NCBI RefSeq assembly: GCF_039907765.1
Contig: NZ_JARDJI010000003.1
Coordinates: 124,001-188,000 of the forward strand
DNA: 64,000 nt
Direction: 5' to 3'
Origin: Aminobacter sp039907765
GTDB lineage: Bacteria > Pseudomonadota > Alphaproteobacteria > Rhizobiales > Rhizobiaceae
The notes under the pieces are model-generated. The model was not told where the DNA came from. It made no database searches and saw only the letters and a program-made list of their open reading frames with translations. Positions 1-9,524 of the stretch are shown in pieces. Position 1 is the stretch's first letter. Every line of letters begins with the position of its first letter. The translations under genes and the position numbers were made by a program.

Positions 1-39
1 CCCGCCGATGCCGGTGATGACGATACGCTGGCGGTTCAT
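1..39 (-). CDS. beta-ketoacyl-ACP synthase, N-terminus only (NodE/FabF-like)
   Basis: Only the first 13 codons are inside the window; they read MNRQRIVITGIGG, the usual opening of a FabF/NodE-type condensing enzyme (a first strand, then VITGxG). The start lies one base after the stop of the upstream acyl carrier protein gene, so the two are probably translated as a pair. The enzyme class would elongate acyl chains on a carrier protein in the cytoplasm. The assignment rests on this short opening and the ACP partner; the catalytic Cys-His-His residues are outside the window. Confidence 0.55.
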   Translation of the reverse strand, partial: MNRQRIVITGIGG

Positions 40-40
40 G

Positions 41-295
41 TCAGGCTTTTTGGGCAATCAGGCCGCGAACGGCTTCGACCATGTCGCCGACGTTCCTGAG
101 GCTGCTCCAGGCCTCGACCGTGTTCATCTCGATCTCGATGCCGTATTCCTCTTCGAGGTCGAAGATGATCTCGGTGAGTTCGAGGGAATGGATGCCGAGC
201 GACGTCAGTTCGGTATCCAGGGTGATCTCTTCGCCACCGGGTTCGGCGTGGGCCTTGATCTTGTCGATGATGTCCGTTGCCAGTTGATCGGCCAT
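41..295 (-). CDS. acyl carrier protein, NodF-like
   Basis: An 84-residue acyl carrier protein. The phosphopantetheine-attachment serine is in LTSLGIHSLELTEI, with H instead of the common D before the serine (GIHS versus GIDS). The opening MADQLATDII and the stretch GIEIEMNTVEAWSS strongly recall rhizobial NodF rather than housekeeping AcpP. The ATG at 295 is preferred because the open frame upstream of it (to 541) overlaps ureD antisense and has no ACP similarity. The gene is followed directly by a NodE/FabF-like ketosynthase, which fits a dedicated acyl-chain elongation pair. No other nod genes are visible, so a nodulation role should not be assumed. Confidence 0.8.
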   Translation of the reverse strand: MADQLATDIIDKIKAHAEPGGEEITLDTELTSLGIHSLELTEIIFDLEEEYGIEIEMNTVEAWSSLRNVGDMVEAVRGLIAQKA

Positions 296-484
296 AAGCA
301 CCCTTCCCCAGAACTTTTCATTGTCAGGCAATCGCCCCTTCCCGCAGCGGGCCTGAATGAGACCCTCGGGCAATCCAGCCCCCGATATGAGCCAAAGACG
401 TCGTTTCTCTATAGAAACCGAAACGCGGGGAGGCAACAAGCTATATATCGACAAAACCGCCGTCTCGGCTAACCTCAGGGCATC

Positions 485-1339
485 ATGAGCATTGGCCTTT
501 CCCCATCCGCCGCGGCCGACGCCGCGGCCATGTCCTCGCAACGCGTCGCCGCGACCGGCAGGCTCGAGGTTCAGTGGCGCGACGGCCGCAGCCGTCTCTC
601 CCGGCTCTTCCAGGAGGGTGCGGCCAAGATCCGGCTTCCAGACACCGGCGCGGACCCGCTCGAGGCGGTGCTGATCAACATGGCCGGCGGATTGACCGGC
701 GGCGACAGGATCGCATGGGAGGCGGAGATCGGGGCGAAGGCCAGGGCTTCACTGACTACCCAGGCCTGCGAAAAGGTCTATCGCGCGCTGGCCGGTCAGG
801 CCGAGGTCGATGTTCGCCTGATTGTCGGCGAAGGCAGCTTCCTCGGCTGGCTGCCGCAGGAAACAATCGTCTTCGACCGCGCCGCCCTTTCGCGCCGGCT
901 CGACGTAGACCTTGCGCCGCGAGCCGAGGCGCTGATCGTGGAGGCGACGATCTTCGGCCGCAGCGCCATGGGCGAGCGCGCCCGATACGGTACGTTCCGC
1001 GACCGCTGGCGTATCCGTCAGGGCGGCAGGCTGGTCCACGCCGAAGACCTTGCCGTCGGTCCCGACATCGAGGCGACGCTCGCGCGGCCGGCCTCGGCCG
1101 GCAGACACATCGCCTTCGCCACGCTGCTGCTCGTCTCCGAACGCGGCGAACAGATGCTGGAAGCCGCGCGGAAAATCATCGGCGACGACGGCGGCGCGAG
1201 TTTCTGGACTGTGGGTGAAACTGGCAAGCTTCTTGCGAGGCTTTGCGCCGAAGACGGCTACCAGCTACGTAAGCGACTCATGCCACTGGTGGCCCTGCTC
1301 AATGGACAGGCAGGCTTGCCCAGACTGTGGTCACTCTAG
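485..1339 (+). CDS. ureD: urease accessory protein UreD
   Basis: UreD (284 aa) is the scaffold that docks on apo-urease and, with UreF and UreG, helps deliver nickel to the active site. Family hallmarks seen are the LINMAGGLTGGD block (about residues 63-75), TTQACEKVYRA (about 90-100) and the LPQETIVFD strand. An AGGG lies about 6 bases before the ATG at 485; a second in-frame ATG at codon 16 is a weaker alternative because N-terminal similarity only begins around there. It is the first gene of the urease cluster and ends 17 bases before ureA, so one transcript is likely. The upstream region is shared with the divergent ACP gene. Confidence 0.93.
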   Translation: MSIGLSPSAAADAAAMSSQRVAATGRLEVQWRDGRSRLSRLFQEGAAKIRLPDTGADPLEAVLINMAGGLTGGDRIAWEAEIGAKARASLTTQACEKVYRALAGQAEVDVRLIVGEGSFLGWLPQETIVFDRAALSRRLDVDLAPRAEALIVEATIFGRSAMGERARYGTFRDRWRIRQGGRLVHAEDLAVGPDIEATLARPASAGRHIAFATLLLVSERGEQMLEAARKIIGDDGGASFWTVGETGKLLARLCAEDGYQLRKRLMPLVALLNGQAGLPRLWSL

Positions 1340-1356
1340 GATTTTTTGGTGCGCGA

Positions 1357-1659
1357 ATGAACCTGACGCCGAGAGAAAAGGACAAGCTGTTGATCGCCAT
1401 GGCCGCGATGGTGGCGCGCCGCAGGCTCGAACGCGGCGTCAAGCTCAACCATCCCGAAACAGTCGCCCTGATCTCCGACTTCATCGTCGAGGGCGCCCGC
1501 GACGGCCGCGCGGTCGCCGAATTGATGGAAGCCGGGGCACATGTCGTCTCCCGTGCCCAGGTGATGGAAGGCGTGGCCGAGATGATCCACGACGTGCAGG
1601 TCGAAGCCACTTTTCCCGACGGCACCAAGCTGGTGACGGTGCACGAACCCGTCCGCTGA
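1357..1659 (+). CDS. ureA: urease gamma subunit UreA
   Basis: Smallest urease structural subunit, 100 aa, the canonical length. It begins MNLTPREKDKLL and carries the helical core with GVKLNHPETVALI and the C-terminal VQVEATFPDGTKLVTVHEP typical of UreA. The ATG at 1357 is chosen over an in-frame GTG at 1327 that would overlap the ureD end and add ten residues absent from the family. UreA packs with UreB and UreC in the (alpha-beta-gamma)3 enzyme that hydrolyses urea to ammonia and carbamate. Confidence 0.96.
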   Translation: MNLTPREKDKLLIAMAAMVARRRLERGVKLNHPETVALISDFIVEGARDGRAVAELMEAGAHVVSRAQVMEGVAEMIHDVQVEATFPDGTKLVTVHEPVR

Positions 1660-1666
1660 GGCTTCC

Positions 1667-1921
1667 ATGCTCGAACTGCGTCCCAATTGCGAATGCTGCG
1701 ACCGCGACCTGCCGCCCGCGGCAACCAATGCCGTGATCTGCACCTTCGAATGCACCTTCTGCACCGATTGCGCGGAAGGCATTCTCGGCGGTACCTGCCC
1801 CAATTGCGGCGGCAATCTTTCCGCGCGGCCGATCCGGCCGGCGGCAATGCTTCTGAAATACCCGGCATCGACCAAACGCGTGCTGAAAGCCGAAGGATGC
1901 GCGCCGAGGTCGGTCGCCTGA
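1667..1921 (+). CDS. DUF1272 cysteine-rich small protein
   Basis: 84-residue protein of the DUF1272 family. It has paired cysteine knuckles, CECCDRD near the N-terminus, then CTFECTFCTDC and CPNCGG, a pattern expected to hold one or two zinc ions. It starts 7 bases after ureA, inside the urease operon. The family has no established function; a metal-related or regulatory accessory role in the urease operon is only inferred from position. Confidence 0.85.
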   Translation: MLELRPNCECCDRDLPPAATNAVICTFECTFCTDCAEGILGGTCPNCGGNLSARPIRPAAMLLKYPASTKRVLKAEGCAPRSVA

Positions 1922-1946
1922 TTGTTTGATTTGAAAGGTACTCACA

Positions 1947-2060
1947 ATGTTTACGCGCCTCGCGCTCGCCCTCTCGGCACTTTCGCTCTCGGTCGCGCCC
2001 ACCTCTGTGCACCTCGATCCTGCCCAGCACGGCGTCTTGCATTCGCTGCTTGGCGCCTGA
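1947..2060 (+). CDS. 37-residue micro-protein between ureA and ureB
   Basis: A short frame, MFTRLALALSALSLSVAP then TSVHLDPAQHGVLHSLLGA. It has a purine-rich ribosome site (GAAAGG, 1933-1938) eight bases before the ATG, fits exactly between the DUF1272 gene and ureB, and ends ten bases before the ureB start. Residues 1-18 form a short signal-like hydrophobic segment, followed by a His-containing tail. It could be a real exported peptide or a translational coupling leader for ureB. The location and ribosome site support translation, but no family is recognised. Confidence 0.5.
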   Translation: MFTRLALALSALSLSVAPTSVHLDPAQHGVLHSLLGA

Positions 2061-2070
2061 GGACAGAGCC

Positions 2071-2375
2071 ATGATCCCCGGAGAGATCATTCCCGCCGAG
2101 GGCTCAATCGAGCTCAACAAGGGTCAGCCGACCATCACACTCAAGGTCGCCAATACCGGAGACCGGCCGATCCAGGTCGGCAGCCACTATCATTTCTACG
2201 AGACCAACAACGGCCTGAAGTTCGACCGCGAGCAGGCGCGCGGCATGCGGCTCGACATCGCCGCCGGCACCGCCATGCGCTTCGAGCCCGGCCAGGAACG
2301 CGACGTGACCCTGGTGCCGCTCGGCGGCAAGCGCGAGGTCTACGGCTTCCAGAAGAAGGTGATGGGGAAACTCTG

Positions 2376-2376
<1 letters not shown>
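2071..2376 (+). CDS. ureB: urease beta subunit UreB
   Basis: Urease beta subunit, 101 aa, full length. It opens MIPGEIIPAEGSIELN and contains the family block GSHYHFYETN followed by LKFDREQARGMRLDI. The start at 2071 is the only one that gives the conserved MIPGE opening. Its last base overlaps the ureC start (TGATG at 2374-2378), so translational coupling to ureC is likely. Confidence 0.96.
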
Positions 2377-4088
<1,712 letters not shown>

Positions 4089-4272
4089 GGCTTCGCGAAC
4101 CCGCGCATCGACCCTACAGGCCGGTGCGCGGGCTGCCCGCGACTGGATGCCACGGCGGCAATGCTGGACAGGTCCCAGCCAGACACTATGGTGCCGGCGC
4201 TAGCTAAAAATTCGGCAAGTTGCCCCGAACCCAAGATCGGGGCATCCGGCTATCTTGGAAATGGAGTTTCAC

Positions 4273-4818
<546 letters not shown>

Positions 4819-4840
4819 GCATCGGCGTCTTCGCTGAACA

Positions 4841-4870
4841 CCCCGGCCGCATCCGCGCGCCGGGGTTTTT
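4841..4870 (+). terminator. rho-independent terminator after peroxiredoxin
   Basis: Perfect 7-bp stem CCCCGGC (4841-4847) and GCCGGGG (4859-4865) with an 11-base loop, followed at once by five T. It ends transcription 23 bases after the peroxiredoxin stop. Confidence 0.85.
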
Positions 4871-5035
4871 CATGAAGTTTGTCCAGAGCCGTACATGGTT
4901 TGACAATTGCAGTTTTGCGCAATCGTCAACTTCGAAGGCAAGATAGCGTGATTTGACCGCGATTGCTGATCTTGCCAGGCTCCATCTGCTCCAATTCTGT
5001 TGGCGGACCGTCCATTTCAGCGCAAGATAACCGGC

Positions 5036-5491
5036 ATGAACAAGATTTTCGGCAAATCGCAATTGACGCCCTATGAGGCCGACTACGCTCGCTGGTGCTC
5101 AGAGCAAGCTTCGCTGCTGCGTGACGGAAAGCTCGAAGCGGTGGACCGGGAGAACCTTGCGGAGGAGATCGAGAGCTTGGGGCGGAGCGACAAACGCGAG
5201 ATCGAGAGCCGGCTCAACGTCCTGCTCGTGCACTTGCTCAAATGGCAGCATCAGCGGGACGGACGTACGGCAAGTTGGAAGGCGACAATCACGGAACAGC
5301 GGTGGCGCATTTCGCGGGTAATCGAGGACAGCCCCAGCCTTGCCAGCTATCCGCGCAAAGTGCTCGCCGGTGAGTATGCCCTTGCCCGCGCGGCAGCAGC
5401 CATAGAGACCGGCCTGGCGGAGGACAGCTTCTCTACCGAATGTCCCCTTTCGATCGCCCAGGTCCTCGATCCGGCATTCCTGCCCGAGTGA
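5036..5491 (+). CDS. DUF29 family protein
   Basis: 151-residue DUF29 protein. Family signs are the opening YEADYARWCSEQASLLRDG, the LAEEIESLGRSDKREIESR helix, then LLVHLLKWQ and the W-R rich TASWKATITEQR. The protein looks fully helical and cytosolic. The ATG at 5036 gives the normal family length; an in-frame start at 5000 adds residues without similarity. DUF29 genes are often multicopy and linked to mobile DNA, but no function is established. It lies between the peroxiredoxin and ureE with gaps on both sides. Confidence 0.85.
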   Translation: MNKIFGKSQLTPYEADYARWCSEQASLLRDGKLEAVDRENLAEEIESLGRSDKREIESRLNVLLVHLLKWQHQRDGRTASWKATITEQRWRISRVIEDSPSLASYPRKVLAGEYALARAAAAIETGLAEDSFSTECPLSIAQVLDPAFLPE

Positions 5492-5694
5492 GGCAAGCGA
5501 TCGAGAAGACACTCCCCGAACGTGACGTACCGCGATCCCGGTGGCACTTTGCCTCATCGTCACAGTGACCAGCGAGAGGCGATATTCGCTGGCTTTCGTG
5601 GTGGCGACTTTGGTTTATCAGTATCGTGGGTGTGGCGGCCTCATCGTCTGAACCCCACACCCATGACATCGCGCCGAGAAGAACGAGGATACCG

Positions 5695-6204
5695 ATGCTG
5701 CGCGCAGCCCAGATCATCCGTGCCGACGCCGCCAGTGACCAAACGGCCGCCTTCGACGTCGCCGTGCTCGCCCATGACGAGCGCCACGTCCGCCGCCGCG
5801 CCATCGAGCTGTCGAGAGGTGAACGCGTGCTCGTCGACCTGCCCGAGCCGTTGGTGCTCGAAACCGGCGACCTGCTCGTGCTCGAGGATGGCCGCACGGC
5901 CGGCATCGTTGCCGCGGAAGAAGAACTCTATGACATCCGCGCCCGCGACGCCGTGCACCTGACGCAGCTCGCGTGGCACATCGGCAACCGCCATCTGGCG
6001 GCTGCCATCGCGGCCGACCGCATCCTCATCCTGCGCGACCATGTCATCAGGGCGATGTTGGAAGGGCTGGGCGCCAGCGTGACCGACATCGTTGCGCCGT
6101 TCGAACCGGTGCGCGGCGCCTATTCCGGCCATGGCCACGATCACGGCCATAATCACGGGCGTGATCACCACCACCACGGCCACCATCATCACCAGCATGA
6201 CTGA
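5695..6204 (+). CDS. ureE: urease accessory protein UreE
   Basis: Nickel metallochaperone, 169 aa. The N-terminal domain holds VLAHDERHVRRRAIELSRG, the middle domain ends LAWHIGNRHLAAAI, with the metal-site His in GNRH. The last 30 or so residues are a His-rich tail (HGHDHGHNHGRDHHHHGHHH) expected to bind several nickel ions. The start at 5695 gives the typical MLRAAQII opening; longer in-frame sequence upstream is not conserved. A 203-base gap separates it from the DUF29 gene, so it probably has a separate promoter. Its end overlaps the ureF start by 8 bases. Confidence 0.93.
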   Translation: MLRAAQIIRADAASDQTAAFDVAVLAHDERHVRRRAIELSRGERVLVDLPEPLVLETGDLLVLEDGRTAGIVAAEEELYDIRARDAVHLTQLAWHIGNRHLAAAIAADRILILRDHVIRAMLEGLGASVTDIVAPFEPVRGAYSGHGHDHGHNHGRDHHHHGHHHHQHD

Positions 6205-6865
6205 GCGCGGCAGCACGGCGCTGCTGCGGCTGATGGCCTGGCTGTCGCCCACCTTTCCGGTGGGCGGCTTCTCCTACAGCCACGGGCTCGAACGCGCCGT
6301 GCATGACGACCTCATCGCCAACCGCGACGACCTCGCCGCATGGCTTACGGCACTGGCCGAAATCGGCTCGGGCTGGAACGATACGGTGCTGTTTGCCGAG
6401 AGCTGGCGCCGTGCCGGCACCGACGGCGACCTGCGCGAGGTTGCGGAGCTCGCCGAGGCGCTAGCCGGCTCGCGCGAACGCCACATGGAATCGATGCTGC
6501 AGGGACAGGCCTTCCTGGCCGCAGCAGCCGCCTGGCCGCATCCTGTCATCGAGGGGTTGCCGGCGGAGTGCCCTTACTGTGTCTCCGTCGGGGCGGTTGC
6601 CGGCGCGCATGGCATCGTACTCGAAGACGCGCTGGCGGCGTGGCTGCAGGCCTTCGCCACCAATCTCGTGCAGGCGGCGATCCGACTCGGCGTCGTCGGC
6701 CAGACCGCTGCCACCGGCATCGTCGCAGGCTTCGAGCCTGTGGCGCTGACAGTCGCCGCTCGCGCCGCGACGTCGAGCCTCGCCGATCTCGGCACGGCAG
6801 CGCTGGCCTCCGACATTGCGGCCATGCGCCACGAAACCCAGCATTCAAGGCTGTTCCGCTCATGA
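6197..6865 (+). CDS. ureF: urease accessory protein UreF
   Basis: UreF (222 aa) joins UreD and UreG in the complex that activates urease and gates the GTPase step. Family motifs are LMAWLSPTFPVGGFSYSHG near the N-terminus, ERHMESMLQGQAF in the middle and SDIAAMRHETQHSRLFRS at the C-terminus, which contains the conserved final helix. Its start overlaps ureE and its stop overlaps the next gene (ATGA), consistent with one tightly coupled operon. Confidence 0.94.
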   Translation: MTERGSTALLRLMAWLSPTFPVGGFSYSHGLERAVHDDLIANRDDLAAWLTALAEIGSGWNDTVLFAESWRRAGTDGDLREVAELAEALAGSRERHMESMLQGQAFLAAAAAWPHPVIEGLPAECPYCVSVGAVAGAHGIVLEDALAAWLQAFATNLVQAAIRLGVVGQTAATGIVAGFEPVALTVAARAATSSLADLGTAALASDIAAMRHETQHSRLFRS

Positions 6866-7302
6866 TCTCTGTCGCCTTCGCGCTCGCCGCGGTGCTCTAT
6901 CTGCTCACCTCACTGCATGTCTATTGGGGCCTCGGTGGCGTCTGGCCCGGTACAGACCAGGCCTCCTGCGCCCGCGCGGTCGCCGGCTTCCGCGGCATCG
7001 ACACGATGCCGACGCCCTTCGCCTGCTTTGCCGTCGCTGCCTGCCTGGTGCTGGCGACGCTGTGGCCGCTGGCACTGGGCGGCATCTTCGCCACGCCGTT
7101 CCCCACGGCTGGGCTTGCCGCCTCGGCACTGATCATCGCGCTGGTGTTCCTCGGCCGCGGCATCGCCGGCTTCACGCCCAGCTGGCGCCGGCTGACACCG
7201 GAAATGCCGTTCGCCCGCCTCGACAGGCTGTACTATTCGCCGCTGTGCCTGATCATCGGCGCAGGCTTCATCTTCCTAGCCATCAAGGGTTTCCAGCAAT
7301 GA
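6862..7302 (+). CDS. DUF3995 integral membrane protein
   Basis: 146-residue membrane protein with four hydrophobic segments, around residues 3-22, 52-72, 80-100 and 126-143; matches DUF3995. It overlaps ureF by 4 bases and ureG by 4 bases (both ATGA), so it is translationally coupled within the accessory-gene operon. No catalytic motif is seen. A membrane role linked to nickel or urea handling is possible but is only inferred from this arrangement. Confidence 0.85.
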   Translation: MISVAFALAAVLYLLTSLHVYWGLGGVWPGTDQASCARAVAGFRGIDTMPTPFACFAVAACLVLATLWPLALGGIFATPFPTAGLAASALIIALVFLGRGIAGFTPSWRRLTPEMPFARLDRLYYSPLCLIIGAGFIFLAIKGFQQ

Positions 7303-7934
7303 CTTCGAAAAACGGCCCGCTTCGCATCGGCATCGGCGGCCCCGTCGGCTCGGGCAAGACGACGCTGACCGAGAAGCTGTGCAAGGCGCTGCGCGACGAA
7401 TTCTCCATCGCCGTCGTCACCAACGACATCTATACGAAGGAGGATGCGCTGATCCTCGCGCGCCTCCAGGCCTTACCGGAAGAGCGCATCATGGGCGTGG
7501 AGACGGGCGGCTGCCCACACACCGCCATCCGCGAGGACGCCTCGATCAATCTCCAGGCCATCGCCGAGATGAACCGGAAATTCCCCGACCTCGACATCGT
7601 CTTCATCGAATCCGGCGGCGACAACCTGGCGGCGACCTTCTCGCCCGACCTCGCCGACATCACGCTCTACGTCATCTCGGTCTGCCAGGGCGAGGAGATC
7701 CCGCGCAAGGGCGGCCCCGGCATCACCCGCTCCGACTTCCTGGTCATCAACAAGAGCGACCTCGCGCCTTATGTGAACGTCAACCTCGACGTCATGGAGG
7801 GCGACGCCGCCCGCCAGCGCGGCAGGCGCCCGTTCGGCTTCACCGACCTTTCGCGCGGCAAGGGGCTCGATGCGGTCATCGACTTCATCGTCGAGACAGG
7901 CGGGCTCAGGCTGGAGCAGCGGAAATCGGCCTGA
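7299..7934 (+). CDS. ureG: urease accessory GTPase UreG
   Basis: SIMIBI-class GTPase, 211 aa, that couples GTP hydrolysis to nickel insertion into urease. The P-loop GGPVGSGKTT spans residues 13-22; the metal-binding Cys-Pro-His is in VETGGCPHTAIRED; IESGGDNLAA is the Walker B/switch region and INKSDLAPYV the guanine-specificity loop. It is the last recognised urease gene and is followed by a short gap and an unrelated aldolase-family gene. Confidence 0.96.
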   Translation: MTSKNGPLRIGIGGPVGSGKTTLTEKLCKALRDEFSIAVVTNDIYTKEDALILARLQALPEERIMGVETGGCPHTAIREDASINLQAIAEMNRKFPDLDIVFIESGGDNLAATFSPDLADITLYVISVCQGEEIPRKGGPGITRSDFLVINKSDLAPYVNVNLDVMEGDAARQRGRRPFGFTDLSRGKGLDAVIDFIVETGGLRLEQRKSA

Positions 7935-7993
7935 GCGGCGGTTGCCGCGCCGGTGGAGGCGCGGCATTCTCTTCCGACCAGAGGGAGGAAAAG

Positions 7994-8752
7994 ATGGCCG
8001 TCACCCAGCTCAAGCAGACCAACCTGTCGTTCTACGAGGAGCGCGTCGACCTCGCCTGCGCCTTCCGCTGGACGGCGCGGCTCAACATGCACGAGGCGGT
8101 GGCCAACCATTTCTCGCTCGCCGTCGACGACGACGGCTCGAGGTTCCTGATGAACCCCAACCAGGTGCATTTCTCGCGCATCAAGGCGAGCGACCTGTTG
8201 CTGATCGACGCGAACGACCCCGAGACGATGAACGGTCCAAGCGCGCCCGACCCGACCGCCTGGGGCCTGCACGGTGCGGTGCACCGCAATTGCGCCCATG
8301 CGCGCTGCGTCATGCATGTGCACTCGATCCACGCCACCGTGCTCGCCTCGCTCGCCGATTCCACCCTGCCGCCGATCGACCAGAACACGGCGATCTTCTT
8401 CCGCCGGCATGTCGTCGACAGCCATTATGGCGGGCTCGCCTTCGAGGAGGAGGGCGAGCGCTGCTCTCGGTTGCTCGCCGATCCCAAGGTCAAGGTGATG
8501 ATCATGGGCAACCACGGCGTGCTGGTCATCGGCGACAGCGTCGCCGACGCCTTCAACCGGCTCTACTATTTCGAGCGCGCCTGCGAGACCTACATCAAGG
8601 CGCTGTGGACCGGCCGGCCCTTGCGCGTGCTATCCGACGAGATTGCCGAGAAGGCCGCGTTGGAGCAGGAAGATTATCCCGGCCAGGCCGAGCGCCATCT
8701 TGCCGAACTCAAGGCCATCCTCGATGAGCAGGAACCGGCTTACCGGAACTGA
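7994..8752 (+). CDS. class II aldolase/adducin family protein
   Basis: 252-residue class II aldolase/adducin-fold protein, probably a zinc-dependent aldolase, epimerase or decarboxylase on a small hydroxy-acid or sugar substrate. It has HEAVANHFSLAV at the N-terminus, the metal His pair in VMHVHSIHATVLAS, and HGVLVIGDSVADAFN with the third His. The ATG at 7994 has a perfect GGAGG (7984-7988) in front. It is 59 bases after ureG and could be read through, but its substrate cannot be told from sequence. Confidence 0.85.
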   Translation: MAVTQLKQTNLSFYEERVDLACAFRWTARLNMHEAVANHFSLAVDDDGSRFLMNPNQVHFSRIKASDLLLIDANDPETMNGPSAPDPTAWGLHGAVHRNCAHARCVMHVHSIHATVLASLADSTLPPIDQNTAIFFRRHVVDSHYGGLAFEEEGERCSRLLADPKVKVMIMGNHGVLVIGDSVADAFNRLYYFERACETYIKALWTGRPLRVLSDEIAEKAALEQEDYPGQAERHLAELKAILDEQEPAYRN

Positions 8753-8795
8753 CTCTTTCGGCGCACGTCGTCGAACGGGAGAATTGCGGTGGCCG

Positions 8796-9377
8796 TCAGC
8801 CGCCCTGATCGTAAAGCACGACCATCAATGCCCGCGCAGTATCGTCGGCCCTATTGGCGATCTCGTGAGCGACGTCGGCGCGGTATCGGGCGGTTTCGCC
8901 GGTGGCGAGCGCTTGGGTGCCGTATTCGGTCTCGACGGTCAGTCCGTCGCTATGAGCGGTGAGGTGTTCGAAGGTGCCCGGCGCATGCGGGGCGCTCTGC
9001 AGCTTCGAGCCGGGCGCGATCTCCACCTCGTACCATTCGATGCGGCCGGCGAGCGCCGGCGAACTCAGGATGCGCAGGCGCCAGGCCCCGTCGGGGCTCT
9101 TGATCTCGGGCGTCAGCGCCACCGTCACCAGTTCGATGGCGTCCGCCTTCCTCTGCTGGGCGACGCCGCCGGCGATGAGCTGGGAAAAGTCGATGCCGAG
9201 CGCCTGGGTCAGCGCCCAGAGCACGGCGAAGGTCGGGTTGGCCTCCCCGCGCTCGATCTGCGACAGCATCGATCGCGACACGCCCGAGATCGCCGCCAGC
9301 CGGTCGAGCGTCAGGTGGCGTTCCTTGCGTTCCTTCTGGATCACCGGGCCGATCTTCGGCGCGTCGTTCAGTTCCAT
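8796..9377 (-). CDS. XRE-family regulator with C-terminal cupin
   Basis: 193-residue regulator. The N-terminal helix-turn-helix runs through VIQKERKERHLTLDRLAAIS to SRSMLSQIERGEANPT, and the C-terminal half is a cupin sensor (about residues 110-190) with APHAPGTFEHLTAHSDGL. The ATG at 9377 has GAGGGG about eight bases upstream; the longer open frame on this strand runs antisense through kbl and is not real. It is divergent from kbl-tdh across a 147-base gap, so it probably controls threonine catabolism and itself. Confidence 0.88.
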   Translation of the reverse strand: MELNDAPKIGPVIQKERKERHLTLDRLAAISGVSRSMLSQIERGEANPTFAVLWALTQALGIDFSQLIAGGVAQQRKADAIELVTVALTPEIKSPDGAWRLRILSSPALAGRIEWYEVEIAPGSKLQSAPHAPGTFEHLTAHSDGLTVETEYGTQALATGETARYRADVAHEIANRADDTARALMVVLYDQGG

Positions 9378-9483
9378 CTCGATCCCCTCATGCGGGCCGA
9401 CTGATAGCATTGCGGCAGGCGCGTCGCGAGCAGTTTGCCGCCTCGCCTGCACCGCAGCAATTCCACTAGACTTTCCAGATAAT

Positions 9484-9495
9484 CCAATATATCGG
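9484..9495. promoter_or_regulatory. candidate operator in the XRE/kbl divergent region
   Basis: CCAATATATCGG is a near-palindrome (10 of 12 positions symmetric) in an AT-rich patch midway between the divergent XRE regulator and kbl. It is the best candidate binding site for the regulator in this gap. Assignment is by position and symmetry only. Confidence 0.3.
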
Positions 9496-9524
9496 AATTT
9501 CCATCTTAATGGATTTTGACGCCG

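Noticed and set aside
1..295. Calling the ACP and ketosynthase true nodulation genes nodF and nodE
   Set aside because: No nod box, nodD or other nod genes in view; similarity alone does not prove a symbiotic role.
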